A program made the translations under genes and the position numbers. From the NCBI RefSeq assembly GCF_007004065.1, contig NZ_VFSV01000014.1, positions 483 to 64,482 of the forward strand: a DNA stretch of 64,000 nt. The letters are read 5' to 3'. Origin of the DNA: Palleronia caenipelagi. Lineage in GTDB: Bacteria; Pseudomonadota; Alphaproteobacteria; Rhodobacterales; Rhodobacteraceae. Shown piece by piece: positions 43,566 to 53,502 of this stretch. The notes under the pieces are model-generated. The model was not told the DNA's origin. It was given only the letters and a program-made list of their open reading frames with translations, and made no database searches. Position 1 is the first letter of the stretch. Each line of letters opens with the position of its first letter.

Positions 43566-45830
43566 TCACCTCTGACGGCTGGAGCGATTGATCTTCCGGG
43601 CCTTGGCGCGGGCTTTGGCGGAGGCTTTCCCCTTGAAGCGTCGCGGCGCAGCGGCTCGGCGGCCCTTGCGGCCCCCGCCTTTGGGCAGGCTCTCCCCCTC
43701 GACCTCCAGCAGGTCAAGGATCAGCCCGCCCGTCACCGGGGCTGCGTCGGCGATGCGCACCAGAACGCGCTGGCCCATCTCGAACTGCCGCCCCGTCTCG
43801 ACCCCCATCAGGGTTTGCGCATCGCGGTCATAGTCGAAATACTCGTGGCCCAGCGCCCGCACGGGCACCAGCCCATCGGCGCCGGTCTCGTCGAGCTTTA
43901 CGAACAGGCCGAATTTCTGCACGCCGGAGACCCGGCCGCCGATTTCATCCCCAATCCTTTCCGCCAGATAGGCGGCGAGGTAGCGGTCCACGGTGTCGCG
44001 CTCGGCCAGCATCGAGCGGCGCTCGGTCTGGCTGATATGCTCCGCCGTTTCGCCCAGAGCCTCTGACTCCGCCGCGCTCAAGCCGTCATCGCCCCAGCCA
44101 TGGGCCGCGATCAGCGCGCGGTGCACGATCAGGTCGGCGTAGCGGCGGATGGGCGAGGTGAAATGGGCGTAGTTGCGCAGCGCCAGCCCGAAATGGCCGA
44201 AATTCTCGGGATTATAATAGGCCTGCGTCATGGCGCGCAGAGTAGAGATGTTGATCAGCTCGCTGACATCCGTCTCTGCGGCCTGCGCCAGCAGCCGGTT
44301 GAGATGCGCGGTTTGCAGCACCTGTCCCTTCGCCAGCGTCAACCCCGAGGCCACCGCAACTTCGCGCAATGCGTCGAGTTTCTCGGGCGAGGGCTCTTCG
44401 TGGACCCGGTAGACAAGCGGCTGACGGCGGGCCTTCAGCTCTTCGGCAGCGGCGACGTTGGCCAGAACCATGAATTCTTCGATCAGCCGGTGCGCATCCA
44501 GCCGGTCGCGGAAGGCCACCGAGGTGACCTGTCCCGAGTCATCCAGCTCGATCCGCCGTTCGGGCAGGTCAAGCTCCAGAGGCTGCCTGCGCGCGCGGGC
44601 CTCCCGCAACGCGTCATAGGCCGCGTAGAGAGGCCGGATGACCGTCTCCAGCAGCGGCTCTGTCCGCGCGTCGGGCTGGCCGTCATGAGCGGCCTGCACC
44701 TCTTCATAGGTCAGCGCAGCGGGGCTCTTCATCAGACCACGATGGAACTGATGGGCGATCTTCGTGCCATCAGCGGCCAGCACCATCCGCACCGCGAGAC
44801 AGGCGCGCTCGACCCCTTCATGGAGCGAGCAGAGATCTCCGGACAGGGCCTCGGGCAGCATTGGCACAACGCGGTCAGGGAAATAAGTGGAATTGCCCCG
44901 CAGCCGCGCCTCACGATCCAGAGGTGATCCCGGACGCACGTAATGGGCCACATCGGCGATGGCGACCCAAAGGACGTGGCCGCCGGGATTGGCCGGGTCG
45001 TCATCGGGCATCGCGCAGACCGCGTCATCATGGTCGCGCGCATCGGCGGGGTCGATAGTGATCAAGGGCAGGTGCCGCAGATCTGTGCGACTGCCGAGCG
45101 CCACGGGCCGTGCCGCTTCAGCTTCGGCGATGACTTCCTCGGGGAAGCGGTCGGGGATTCCGTGCTGGTGGATGGCGATGAGCGAGACGGATTTCGGCGC
45201 GCTCGGATCGCCCAGCCGCGCCACGATCCGGGCCCAGGGCAGGCCTAGCCGGTCCTTCGGCCCGGTACGCTCGGCCTCGACCAGTTCGCCCTCTTCGGCG
45301 CCGTTCAGATCCGCGCTGCGCACCCGCCATTCGCGATCCGTACCCTTGTCCACCGGCACGATCCGCGCCCCTTCGGCACCCATGCGCAGGATACCCAGCA
45401 CATGTTGCCCGCCCGCGGGACCGATCTTGCGGATCAGACGGCCCTCATACTCGCCATCGGCGAGCTTTGTCAGGCGCAGGAGCACCCGGTGGCCGCGGCC
45501 GAGCGCCGGGTCGCCGTCCTTTTCGATCACAAAGATGCGCGGCTCCGCCCCGCTGCCCCGCCATTCCAGTGGTTTCGCCAGCAGATCCCCGTCCCGGGTC
45601 GGATCGGTGATCTCGCAGACCGAAACCGGCGGCAGCACTTCGGGGTCGCGATAGGTCTTGCCGCGCTTTTGCAGGTGCCCCTCATCCTCCAGCTCGCGCA
45701 GGAGCCGTTTCAGCGGAATGCGATCAGCACCCTTCAGGCCAAAAGCCCGGGCGATGTCACGTTTCGAGGTCTGGGTGGGATTGTCGGAGATCCATTGCAG
45801 GACCTCCGCTTTTGAAGGGATCTGAGCCAT
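43566..45830 (-). CDS. rnr: Ribonuclease R
   Basis: A 754-residue 3'-5' exoribonuclease that degrades structured RNA. It has an N-terminal winged-helix region, a cold-shock-type domain, the RNB catalytic domain with TIDPADARDHDDAV (metal-binding Asp cluster) and RRYADLIVHR, an S1 domain (GGRVSGVQKFGLFVKLDETG) and a Lys/Arg-rich tail. Monocistronic or first gene before the DMT/pncA group; the downstream DMT gene starts 39 bases later on the same strand. Confidence 0.95.
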   Translation of the reverse strand: MAQIPSKAEVLQWISDNPTQTSKRDIARAFGLKGADRIPLKRLLRELEDEGHLQKRGKTYRDPEVLPPVSVCEITDPTRDGDLLAKPLEWRGSGAEPRIFVIEKDGDPALGRGHRVLLRLTKLADGEYEGRLIRKIGPAGGQHVLGILRMGAEGARIVPVDKGTDREWRVRSADLNGAEEGELVEAERTGPKDRLGLPWARIVARLGDPSAPKSVSLIAIHQHGIPDRFPEEVIAEAEAARPVALGSRTDLRHLPLITIDPADARDHDDAVCAMPDDDPANPGGHVLWVAIADVAHYVRPGSPLDREARLRGNSTYFPDRVVPMLPEALSGDLCSLHEGVERACLAVRMVLAADGTKIAHQFHRGLMKSPAALTYEEVQAAHDGQPDARTEPLLETVIRPLYAAYDALREARARRQPLELDLPERRIELDDSGQVTSVAFRDRLDAHRLIEEFMVLANVAAAEELKARRQPLVYRVHEEPSPEKLDALREVAVASGLTLAKGQVLQTAHLNRLLAQAAETDVSELINISTLRAMTQAYYNPENFGHFGLALRNYAHFTSPIRRYADLIVHRALIAAHGWGDDGLSAAESEALGETAEHISQTERRSMLAERDTVDRYLAAYLAERIGDEIGGRVSGVQKFGLFVKLDETGADGLVPVRALGHEYFDYDRDAQTLMGVETGRQFEMGQRVLVRIADAAPVTGGLILDLLEVEGESLPKGGGRKGRRAAAPRRFKGKASAKARAKARKINRSSRQR

Positions 45831-45875
45831 AAACCGCCCCTAGCACGGCGTGAGGGCGGCGCATAGCGGCAAGGA

Positions 45876-46253
45876 TCAGTCCACGCAGATCGTCGCGGGG
45901 CGACCCGGTGAAGGTAGCACAGACGTACATCCAGACAGCGGTTTTTTCGGTGCGCAGGTGGCTGTCTCGGCGAGGCAGAAGCTGTCGCAGTCGCTGTTCT
46001 GCGTGCAGGATTTTCCGGCGTCCAGCGTTGGTGTTTCGCAGGCGGGCTGGCCGAAGCCACCAAAAATCGGTTTTCCTCCACCCTTGACGCAATCGCGGTA
46101 GGCGGTCTCAACCTCCTCCCGGCTCAGTCCGCTCTCACGACTCACAGTGTCCACATAGCCTTGATCAACGGTGATCCCGTTCGCCGGTTCGGAACTGCTG
46201 TTGCAGCCCATCAGCAGGCCAAGGGTCAGGGCGGAGAGGATAAGCACGCGCAT
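45876..46253 (-). CDS. Cysteine-rich lipoprotein
   Basis: A 125-residue protein with a lipoprotein signal (ILSALTLGLLMGCNSS; lipobox LMGC). The mature part has eight further cysteines (YRDCVKGG, PACET, KSCTQNSDCDSFC, ATCAPK, SGCTS, TICVD), compatible with a disulfide-knotted domain. I do not recognise the family. It lies between rnr and an SDR gene on the same strand. Confidence 0.7.
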   Translation of the reverse strand: MRVLILSALTLGLLMGCNSSSEPANGITVDQGYVDTVSRESGLSREEVETAYRDCVKGGGKPIFGGFGQPACETPTLDAGKSCTQNSDCDSFCLAETATCAPKKPLSGCTSVLPSPGRPATICVD

Positions 46254-46286
46254 CGGGGTCTCCCGGAAAGGTAAGGATCAGGCGTA

Positions 46287-46308
46287 GAGCCCGGAGAAAG
46301 CCGGGCTC
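46287..46308. terminator. Hairpin after the SDR gene
   Basis: GAGCCCGG and its exact complement CCGGGCTC flank the loop AGAAAG, 12 bases after the SDR stop codon. There is no long U-tract, so it may be a weak or Rho-assisted terminator or an mRNA-stabilising hairpin. Confidence 0.5.
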
Positions 46309-46320
46309 CGCGCGGCCTTA

Positions 46321-47070
46321 TCACCGGATATGCTTGCCGCCGTCCAGCACCAGCGTATCGCCGTTGCAATAGCCCGACGCATCTGAGGCGAAGAACACCA
46401 CCGCACTGGCGCATTCTTCGGGGGAGCCGAGGCGTTCCATCGGGGTGTCGGCCTTCCAGGCCTTCAGCGTCGCCTCATCCGCATTGGCAGTCATCGGGGT
46501 GGCGATATAATAGGGACAGACGGCGTTGGCGCGGATGCCTTTATTGCCATATTCGGCGGCGATGGTCTTGGTCAGGCCGAGAGAGCCGTGCTTGGACGCG
46601 ATGTAGCTGCCTTCGCCAGGAATGGTCAGCAGGCCACCGAGAGAGGCCACGTTCACGATAGTGCCGCCGCCCTGCTTCAAAAATTGCAGCAGCTCGTGCT
46701 TCACGCAGTAGAACTGGCCGGTGAGGTTGACGTTCACCACCTTGTTCCACTCTTCGGCGCTGGTTTCATGGAGCGGTTTGTGACCGCCGCCGATCCCGGC
46801 ATTATTCACGCCCACGTCCAGCCTGCCGAACTTTTCCACGATATCAGCGATGCCCTTGGCGACGCTGTCCTCATCGGCCACGTCGATGCCGATGAAAATG
46901 GAGTCCGGCGCGTGTTCACGGACCTCTTTCATCGTCTCGTCGGAATCGGAGCCCGGCAGGTCACTGACGACCACTGTCGCGCCCGCTTTGGCCAGTCCCA
47001 AAGCTGCCGCTTTGCCGATGCCGCTATTGGCGCCCGTCACCAGAACGACCTTATCTTTCAGATCAAACAT
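46321..47070 (-). CDS. Short-chain dehydrogenase/reductase
   Basis: A 249-residue classical SDR. The cofactor motif TGANSGIGKA, the structural NNAG (VNNAGIGGG) and the active-site YIASKHG with an upstream Ser (VASLGG) are all present. VVSDLPG after beta-strand 2 has an Asp, which favours NAD over NADP. Substrate unknown. Single gene, with a hairpin after its stop. Confidence 0.9.
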   Translation of the reverse strand: MFDLKDKVVLVTGANSGIGKAAALGLAKAGATVVVSDLPGSDSDETMKEVREHAPDSIFIGIDVADEDSVAKGIADIVEKFGRLDVGVNNAGIGGGHKPLHETSAEEWNKVVNVNLTGQFYCVKHELLQFLKQGGGTIVNVASLGGLLTIPGEGSYIASKHGSLGLTKTIAAEYGNKGIRANAVCPYYIATPMTANADEATLKAWKADTPMERLGSPEECASAVVFFASDASGYCNGDTLVLDGGKHIR

Positions 47071-47149
47071 TTTGTCCTCGATATAAATCTTACGTGTCGA
47101 GGGTTTAACGATTCAAATTGTCCGGAGTTTCCTGAGCAGGATGAATTTG

Positions 47150-47587
47150 TCAGGGCCTGACCCGATTCAGATCACATCGCATGGTCCGATGGGGGATCCC
47201 GGCATCATCATAGATCGGACCCTCTGCCACGAAACCGAGGGCCTCGTAGAAACCGAGCGCCGAGATCTGCGCCGAAAGAACGGCCTGCGTCACGGTGGGG
47301 TCGTCCCGCAGAGTGGCCATTGCGGAGTGCATCAGCGCCTTGCCGATTCCGGTGCCGCGATGCTCGGCGAGGACGCAGACACGGCCGATCTTCGCCTCGG
47401 TGGCGCTCAGCAAAACCCGCGCCGTGCCAACAGGCGTCCCGTCAAGGACCGCCAGGAAGTGCAGTGCACCGCCATCCTTGTCGTCCATCTCAAGCTCTTC
47501 GGGGACTTGCTGTTCCTCGATAAAAACCGTCCGGCGCAGCGCGTGGCAGGCGGCCAGATCCCCTGTCACGGAAACGGTGAGAGTCAT
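47150..47587 (-). CDS. GNAT-family N-acetyltransferase
   Basis: A 145-residue acetyltransferase. The acetyl-CoA loop is [19 protein letters not shown] (motif A, R/Q-x-x-G-x-G/A) and the C-terminal [15 protein letters not shown] is typical. It resembles ElaA/YjcF-type proteins. It overlaps dapE by ATGA, so it is co-translated, but a role in lysine synthesis is not implied by sequence. Confidence 0.87.
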   Translation of the reverse strand: MTLTVSVTGDLAACHALRRTVFIEEQQVPEELEMDDKDGGALHFLAVLDGTPVGTARVLLSATEAKIGRVCVLAEHRGTGIGKALMHSAMATLRDDPTVTQAVLSAQISALGFYEALGFVAEGPIYDDAGIPHRTMRCDLNRVRP

Positions 47588-48714
47588 GCAAAGAACTCCC
47601 GGATGATGCGGCTGTAAATAGCCGTAAGTTGCTGGATATGAGCGACTTCGACATGCTCATCGACCTGATGCATGGATTGGCCCACCAGACCCACCTCGAT
47701 CACCGGGCAGTGATCCTTGACAAACCGCGCATCCGAGGTGCCGCCCGAGGTCGACAGCTCTGGCCGCTGGCCCGTCTCGGCCTCGACAGCGTCAGAGACG
47801 ATCTGCGTCAGCGGTCCCGGCGGCGTGACAAAGCTCTCGCCCGAGACGGCGATCCGCTGCTCGATGGTGACGCCGGTGGCGTCTTCGACGGCCTGCGCGT
47901 GGGCGGTCAGCCACTCGGTCAGGCTGGCGCTGGAATGGGCGTCGTTAAAACGGATATTCGCCATGGCCGTGCAGGCTGCGGGAATCACGTTATTGGCACC
48001 GTTGCCCGTGTCGAACCCGGTGATCTGCAAGGTCGAGGCGTCGAAATGGTCCGTGCCTTCGTCCAGCGGCGCAGCAGTCAGGCGGGCGAGGAAATCGACC
48101 ATGGCATGGATTGGGTTGCGGGCACGGTGGGGATAGGCCGAATGGCCCTGTTTGCCCCTTGCGGTGATCCATGAGGTCATCGAGCCGCGGCGGCCGATCT
48201 TAATCATCTCGCCCATGGTCTGGGGACAGGTCGGCTCGCCCACGATGCAGGCGTCCATCCGCTCGCCCGCCTGATCCATCCAGTCGAGGATCGCGGCAGT
48301 GCCGTCCACGCCGTCGCCCTCTTCGTCCCCTGTGATGGTCAGGACCAGAGAGCCGGGGCAATCGGGCGCGGCGGTGATGGCAGCAGCGATCCATGCCGCG
48401 ACGCCGGATTTCATGTCACAGGCCCCACGTCCGTAGAGGGTGCCGTCGCGGATCTCGGCAGCAAAGGGCGGGTCGGTCCAGTCGGCTGCGTCGCCCACCG
48501 GCACCACGTCCACATGGCCGTTAAAGCCCAGCACAGGACCTTCGGTGCCGAAACGGGCGTACAGGTTCGGGATGCCGTTGCGATCTGTGCGGGTGACCGT
48601 AAACCCGGCCTCGCTCAGGAGATCCGCCACCAGTTGAATGGCGCCCGCGCTGTCGGGGGTTACGGAGGCGTCGCGGATGAGGGCACGGGTCAGCTCGACA
48701 GGATCGGGGGTCAT
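47584..48714 (-). CDS. dapE: Succinyl-diaminopimelate desuccinylase
   Basis: A 376-residue M20 metallopeptidase-fold enzyme that removes succinate from N-succinyl-LL-diaminopimelate in lysine and peptidoglycan synthesis. Zinc-site motifs: [27 protein letters not shown] and a late His region ([11 protein letters not shown]). The start MTPDPVEL follows GAGGAAAG. dapD lies about 1.6 kb away on the same strand, so two steps of the succinylase branch are encoded here. Confidence 0.94.
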   Translation of the reverse strand: MTPDPVELTRALIRDASVTPDSAGAIQLVADLLSEAGFTVTRTDRNGIPNLYARFGTEGPVLGFNGHVDVVPVGDAADWTDPPFAAEIRDGTLYGRGACDMKSGVAAWIAAAITAAPDCPGSLVLTITGDEEGDGVDGTAAILDWMDQAGERMDACIVGEPTCPQTMGEMIKIGRRGSMTSWITARGKQGHSAYPHRARNPIHAMVDFLARLTAAPLDEGTDHFDASTLQITGFDTGNGANNVIPAACTAMANIRFNDAHSSASLTEWLTAHAQAVEDATGVTIEQRIAVSGESFVTPPGPLTQIVSDAVEAETGQRPELSTSGGTSDARFVKDHCPVIEVGLVGQSMHQVDEHVEVAHIQQLTAIYSRIIREFFA

Positions 48715-48733
48715 GGGCGCTTTCCTCGACAGG

Positions 48734-49084
48734 TCAGTGGCGGGTTGCGGCGGGATCCTCCGCCTGCTCGCCGTCATAGAGCGGCGTCGCCTGCGCGACG
48801 ATCACAGCGTTTTCCTCGCGGGCGCGGTCCATCAGGGCACGCTCTTCGTCGTCGATCTCTGCCCCGTCTTCCAAACGGTCCTCCAGCGAGCCGTAGCCCG
48901 TCACATCGAGGGGCGCCATGCCGGCCTGTTTCAGCACCGCGACGGTCTCGCGGACCGCTTCGGCCTCGTCGATTCCGGTGGCGTAGCACAGGAGCGCGCC
49001 GCCGGTGGCCCCGTCGGGCAGATCATCTTCGGCGCTGCGGCCAACCTGTACGAGAAGTGTGTAGACGTTGTGAGACTTTGCCAT
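48734..49084 (-). CDS. Hypothetical protein, 116 residues
   Basis: A small acidic cytosolic protein starting [15 protein letters not shown], with no family I can name. It has a possible ferredoxin-like alpha/beta pattern ([29 protein letters not shown]). It lies 19 bases upstream of dapE on the same strand, so it is probably in that operon. The longer upstream frame is a shadow of the small membrane protein gene. Confidence 0.72.
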   Translation of the reverse strand: MAKSHNVYTLLVQVGRSAEDDLPDGATGGALLCYATGIDEAEAVRETVAVLKQAGMAPLDVTGYGSLEDRLEDGAEIDDEERALMDRAREENAVIVAQATPLYDGEQAEDPAATRH

Positions 49085-49176
49085 GATCCGGGCGTCCGTG
49101 ATGTGAGCGGTCTTGTCAATGCAAAGCGCCGCCTCCCGGATGGAAAGCGGCGCCTGTTGCGTCTGTCCGGAGCGGA

Positions 49177-49419
49177 TTAGCTGCGAACTTTGCGGGCGAT
49201 CCAGATGAGAGCCGAAGCGCCGACGAAGCCGACGATCAGGTAGCTGATCCAGCTGGTGCTGGCGTAGAGGCCCAGAACCGAACCCAGGATGAAGTTCACC
49301 AGGAAGGCACCGACGATGCCCAGGATGATGTTCATCAGGATGCCCATTTCGGACTTCATGAACTGCTCGGCCAGCCAGCCTGCAATGCCGCCGACGATGA
49401 TGGTCGCAATCCAACCCAT
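49177..49419 (-). CDS. GlsB/YeaQ/YmgE-family stress membrane protein
   Basis: An 80-residue protein made of three membrane helices with glycine-rich motifs (GGIAGWLAEQFM, ILGIVGAFLVNFILG, FVGASALIWIARKV). The family (transglycosylase-associated protein) is linked to stress responses, but its activity is not known. GAGGAGTAC precedes the ATG. Confidence 0.9.
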   Translation of the reverse strand: MGWIATIIVGGIAGWLAEQFMKSEMGILMNIILGIVGAFLVNFILGSVLGLYASTSWISYLIVGFVGASALIWIARKVRS

Positions 49420-49506
49420 AGTGTGTACTCCTCGATGGGGATGTGGTGTTATGGCGCCCGCTTACGCGGTTTGATCGCTGAACGCGACCGGTTGAGGGAA
49501 GTTCCC

Positions 49507-49527
49507 CGAATTTTCTGCGAAAATTCG
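49507..49527. terminator. Hairpin after dapD
   Basis: CGAATTTT and its complement AAAATTCG flank CTGCG, 16 bases after the dapD stop. The AT-rich stem without a U-tract makes this an uncertain terminator; it could instead be part of the leader of the next gene. Confidence 0.4.
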
Positions 49528-49542
49528 CTCCCTCCCCCAACG

Positions 49543-50370
49543 TCAATCGCGCAGAAGCTCGTTGATCCCGGTTTTCGAGCGGGTCTGGGCGTCCACGCGC
49601 TTCACGATCACGGCGCAATACAGATTAATCCCGTTCTTCGACGGCATCGAGCCCGCGACGACGACGGAGTAGGGTGGCACCTCGCCATACATCACTTCGC
49701 CGGTTTCCCGGTCCACGATCTTCGTCGATTTGCCGATGAAGACGCCCATGCCGAGCACAGAGCCCTCGCGCACGATGCAACCCTCGACCACCTCGGACCG
49801 GGCGCCGATAAAGCAATTATCCTCAATGATCGTCGGTCCGGCCTGCATGGGCTCCAGTACGCCGCCGATGCCGACACCACCGGACAGGTGCACGTTCTGA
49901 CCAATCTGAGCGCAGGAGCCGACGGTGGCCCAGGTATCTACCATGGTGCCTTCGTCCACATAGGCACCCAGATTGACGAAGGACGGCATCAGAACCACAC
50001 CGGGTGCGATAAAGGCGGATTTGCGGACCACGCAGTTGGGCACGGCGCGGAAACCGGCGGCACGCCACTGGTTGTCGCCCCAACCGGCAAACTTGCTGTC
50101 CACCTTATCCCACCAGCCACCGGCTTGCGGACCGCCGGGCTGGTGCTCCATATCCTTGATGCGGAAGCCCAGAAGCACCGCCTTCTTAGCCCACTGGTTC
50201 ACATGCCAGTCGCCATTTTCCTGCCGTTCGGCCACGCGCAGGGAGCCGCTGTCGAGCGCGTTCAGCGTGTCCTCGATGGCTTCACGGGTCTCTCCCGTTG
50301 TTGCCGGGGTGATCTCGGCGCGCGCCTCCCAGGCGGCTTCGATGGCGGTTTCGAGCTGGGCATTCGACAT
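49543..50370 (-). CDS. dapD: Tetrahydrodipicolinate N-succinyltransferase
   Basis: A 275-residue left-handed beta-helix enzyme that succinylates tetrahydrodipicolinate in lysine/DAP synthesis. Hexapeptide-repeat turns run from [19 protein letters not shown] through [14 protein letters not shown] to [17 protein letters not shown]. The start MSNAQLE follows CAGGAGAAA. It works two steps before DapE. Confidence 0.95.
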   Translation of the reverse strand: MSNAQLETAIEAAWEARAEITPATTGETREAIEDTLNALDSGSLRVAERQENGDWHVNQWAKKAVLLGFRIKDMEHQPGGPQAGGWWDKVDSKFAGWGDNQWRAAGFRAVPNCVVRKSAFIAPGVVLMPSFVNLGAYVDEGTMVDTWATVGSCAQIGQNVHLSGGVGIGGVLEPMQAGPTIIEDNCFIGARSEVVEGCIVREGSVLGMGVFIGKSTKIVDRETGEVMYGEVPPYSVVVAGSMPSKNGINLYCAVIVKRVDAQTRSKTGINELLRD

Positions 50371-50450
50371 GAGTTTCTCCTGCTGAGGGTGCGGGGCCAC
50401 TGGTGGACAGCCTATAGGGCCGCTATCCCTGCTCTGCAATGGAGGACCGA

Positions 50451-51272
50451 ATGACCAAAACCCCGCCGACCCCGTCGCGCTTTCGCGATGCGCCCACGGA
50501 TTACGAGGCCGCCGAGCTGATCCCTGACACGCCCCAGACCCGCGCTCCGGCCTATCGTCTGGCCTTTGCCGATGACGATTTCATGTGCCGCCGCGAGCTG
50601 CGCCCTGTGCGCCTGCAACTGGAGCTGCTCAAGCCCGAGATGATCATGTCCGAGCGCGGGATCGAGAGCACCGTGATCCTCTTTGGCGGAGCGCGGATCC
50701 GGGAGAATCCGGAGGAAGCCAAGTCCGAGGCCATGGCGGGGCTGTCGCGTTATTATGACGAGGCGCGGCGCTTTGCCCGGCTGATGACCGAGCGGTCCAT
50801 GCAGACCTATGGCCGGCATTACGTGATCACCACGGGCGGCGGGCCGGGTGTCATGGAGGCGGGCAACCGGGGCGCACAGGATGCGGGCGGCCAGTCCATC
50901 GGGCTCAACATTGTGCTGCCCCATGAGCAGGCGCCGAACGAATATGTGACGCCGGGGCTGTGCTTCAACTTCCACTATTTCGCCATCCGCAAGATGCACT
51001 TTCTGATGCGCGCTCGCGCCGTTTGCGTCTTTCCGGGCGGATTTGGCACGATGGACGAACTGTTCGAGGCGCTGACCCTGATCCAGACGGGCCGGATGAA
51101 GCCCGTGCCCTTCCTGCTCTTTGGCGAAGAGTTCTGGCGCAAGATCATCAATTTCGAAGCGCTGGCCGAGGCGGGGACGATCTCGGAAAGTGATCTGGAG
51201 TTGTTCCGCTTTGTCGAGACCGCTGAGGAGGCCGTTACACTGATCGAGGAGTGGCCCGAGCCGGAGGTGTAA
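50451..51272 (+). CDS. LOG-family protein (TIGR00730, possible nucleotide phosphoribohydrolase)
   Basis: A 273-residue Rossmann-fold protein. [16 protein letters not shown] and [19 protein letters not shown] are the lysine-decarboxylase-like motifs (PGGxGTxxE) of the LOG/PpnN family, which releases bases from nucleoside monophosphates. The N-terminal extension (about 60 residues) is typical of the long bacterial type. GGAGG precedes the ATG of MTKTPPT. It converges with the HNH endonuclease gene, three bases apart. Confidence 0.88.
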   Translation: MTKTPPTPSRFRDAPTDYEAAELIPDTPQTRAPAYRLAFADDDFMCRRELRPVRLQLELLKPEMIMSERGIESTVILFGGARIRENPEEAKSEAMAGLSRYYDEARRFARLMTERSMQTYGRHYVITTGGGPGVMEAGNRGAQDAGGQSIGLNIVLPHEQAPNEYVTPGLCFNFHYFAIRKMHFLMRARAVCVFPGGFGTMDELFEALTLIQTGRMKPVPFLLFGEEFWRKIINFEALAEAGTISESDLELFRFVETAEEAVTLIEEWPEPEV

Positions 51273-51275
51273 ACC

Positions 51276-52196
51276 TTAGCGCCATTGCTCAGGGATATCG
51301 GCAACAATGTGGCCATAGACGTTCTCGCGATGCCAGCGGAGATTCTCCGAGTGGGGATGATCGCGCGGATCGTCGGGCAAGGTGAGCTTACCCGACGGAG
51401 CCAACAGTCGATCACTCACCTCCGATGGCACCTTGTTCCGGGAGACCAGAATGCTGTAGTCATCCGCAACAGAAACCAGCCCCCGGTCGAACATCCAGTG
51501 AAGCGTGCCGGACAAGGCCAGACCGTTGCGCACGGAATCGCTGCCCTGCTCAGCCACGGGCACGATATGCGCCGCCTGCACCTCGGGCCGTCCTCCACCG
51601 TTCTTGAGTTGGAGGCCTGACAAAGCACAGGTGTAGTCATAGGCATCCCTGACTTTACGCCGGAAAGCCACCTCACGATAACGTATGTTGATGAGGCGCT
51701 CCATAACAGGACGCTCAAAGGGTTCCTGTCTTTCGTAGGCGATAATTTGAGACGCTTCGTATCGCCGCGACTCCATTTCTTCGAGGTCTACCGGAAGACC
51801 AAGCTGGATGATCCGGGAAAACTCATCCTCCGGCAGGATCCGCACAGGGTATTGCTGCAACCCGCCTCTCTTGGCCCGCCCTGTCTCATCCCGGAGAGCC
51901 GATTCGACCGGGCTATTATCGATCAAGCGTGGAACTGTTCTGTCGAACTCAAGATACGTTCCGGGTTCAATGATGGCGAGAAAGTGCTCTTGGGATGCGG
52001 GGTTCTCGATGATGCGGCTGATCTTGGCGACCGCAAAATAGCCGCGGTTCCCGGCCTTGACTGGCTCATAATAGACGACCCAATCACCTTCGCCGCGCGA
52101 CATATTCTTTATGTAGCGCTTCGGAAAATCATAGGACACGTCGGGTCGGTCATCGTAGATCGAATCCGCTCTATACACGAGAACCAGCTTTGCCAT
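51276..52196 (-). CDS. HNH endonuclease with N-terminal PUA/EVE-like domain
   Basis: A 306-residue protein. The C-terminal nuclease has the HNH pattern VQAAHIVPVAEQGSDSVRNG, ALSGTLHWMFDRGL, with Cys-type help from TCALSG. The N-terminal 130 residues (YDFPKRYIKNM, GDWVVYYEPVKAGNRGYFAVAKI) resemble the PUA/EVE-like fold seen in readers of modified DNA bases; this is a visual judgement. Similar two-domain proteins are grouped with restriction (McrA-like) endonucleases. No methyltransferase is adjacent. It follows rlmN by 43 bases on the same strand. The region is AT-richer than its neighbours. Confidence 0.8.
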   Translation of the reverse strand: MAKLVLVYRADSIYDDRPDVSYDFPKRYIKNMSRGEGDWVVYYEPVKAGNRGYFAVAKISRIIENPASQEHFLAIIEPGTYLEFDRTVPRLIDNSPVESALRDETGRAKRGGLQQYPVRILPEDEFSRIIQLGLPVDLEEMESRRYEASQIIAYERQEPFERPVMERLINIRYREVAFRRKVRDAYDYTCALSGLQLKNGGGRPEVQAAHIVPVAEQGSDSVRNGLALSGTLHWMFDRGLVSVADDYSILVSRNKVPSEVSDRLLAPSGKLTLPDDPRDHPHSENLRWHRENVYGHIVADIPEQWR

Positions 52197-52239
52197 GGTT
52201 TCCAGGAAATCCAGAAAACCACATGTTGCAACAATTTTA

Positions 52240-53424
52240 TCAAAGCCCCGCTTCGGCTTCAATCTGTTTGCGAGATTTGCGCTGGCGCTCGGTGTCGGAT
52301 TTGAGCTGGCCGCAGGCGGCCATGATGTCCTCGCCGCGGGGGGTACGGATCGGGGAGGCGTAGCCAGCCTTGTAGATGATGTCGGCAAAGGCGCGGATGC
52401 GGTTGTTGGAGGAGCGCTGATAGGGCGCGCCGGGCCATTCGTTGAAGGGGATCAGGTTGATCTTCGCCGGAATGCCCTCGATCAGCTTCACCAGCCGCCG
52501 GGCATCTTCGTCGCTGTCATTCACATCCTTCAGCATCACGTATTCGAACGTGATCCGCTCGGAATTGGACAGCTTCGGATAGGCCCGCAGGGCATCGAGC
52601 AAGGCTTCGATGTTCCAGCGGCGGTTGATCGGCACCAGCTTGTCCCGCACCTCGTCCGTGGTGGCGTGGAAGGACACGGCGAGCAGGCAGCCGATTTCCT
52701 CGGCGGTACGGGCGATCTCAGGCACCACACCGCTGGTCGAGAGAGTGATTCGCCGCCGTGACAGAGAGATGCCCTCGGGATCCATGGCGATCTTCATGGC
52801 GTCGCGGACGTTTTCGAAATTGTAGAGCGGCTCTCCCATACCCATCAGCACGATGTTCGACAGGAGGCGGGTCTCATCCTTCGGGTTGCGGCCCGGCTGG
52901 GGCCATTCGCCCAGGTCATCTCGAACCAGCATGACCTGACCCACGATCTCGGCGGCGGTCAGGTTGCGCACGAGCTTCTGTGTGCCGGTGTGGCAGAAAG
53001 AGCAGGTCAGCGTGCAGCCCACCTGACTGGAAATGCATAGCGTGCCGCGCCCTTCTTCTGGGATGTAGACGCTCTCGACCTCATGGCCGCCCGCGATCCG
53101 CAGCAGGTATTTGCGGGTTCCATCCTCGGAAACGAGCTTGCGCACGATCTCCGGCAGCGCGATCTCGAAATGCTCGGCGAGCTGCGCGCGATACGGCTTG
53201 GCGAGATTGGTCATCTCGCCGAAATCCCGCACCCCACGCTGGTAGATCCATTGCCAGACCTGCCCCACGCGCATCTTCGCCTGCTTCTCCGGCGTACCCA
53301 TCTCGATCAGTGCCGCGCGCATCTGGTCGCGGGTCAGGCCCACGAGATTGCGGCGCGCACCTTCCTCGACTTTGCGGGGAAGGGTCAGAACGTCCTGGGT
53401 GATCGGCGTGGCGGGCACGGTCAT
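52240..53424 (-). CDS. rlmN: 23S rRNA (A2503)/tRNA (A37) C2-methyltransferase RlmN
   Basis: A 394-residue radical SAM methyltransferase. The [4Fe-4S] cysteines are in [14 protein letters not shown], followed by [14 protein letters not shown] and the mechanistic Cys near the end ([11 protein letters not shown]). AAGAGAG precedes the start MTVPATP; two earlier in-frame ATGs are less likely. Neighbours are not functionally linked. Confidence 0.95.
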   Translation of the reverse strand: MTVPATPITQDVLTLPRKVEEGARRNLVGLTRDQMRAALIEMGTPEKQAKMRVGQVWQWIYQRGVRDFGEMTNLAKPYRAQLAEHFEIALPEIVRKLVSEDGTRKYLLRIAGGHEVESVYIPEEGRGTLCISSQVGCTLTCSFCHTGTQKLVRNLTAAEIVGQVMLVRDDLGEWPQPGRNPKDETRLLSNIVLMGMGEPLYNFENVRDAMKIAMDPEGISLSRRRITLSTSGVVPEIARTAEEIGCLLAVSFHATTDEVRDKLVPINRRWNIEALLDALRAYPKLSNSERITFEYVMLKDVNDSDEDARRLVKLIEGIPAKINLIPFNEWPGAPYQRSSNNRIRAFADIIYKAGYASPIRTPRGEDIMAACGQLKSDTERQRKSRKQIEAEAGL

Positions 53425-53502
53425 GGGCTTACTCTCTTGCGGAATGGCTGGCATATAAGGCCATTCCGTCCACAAATAAACCCTGCCTGACGGGTCAGCC
53501 GA

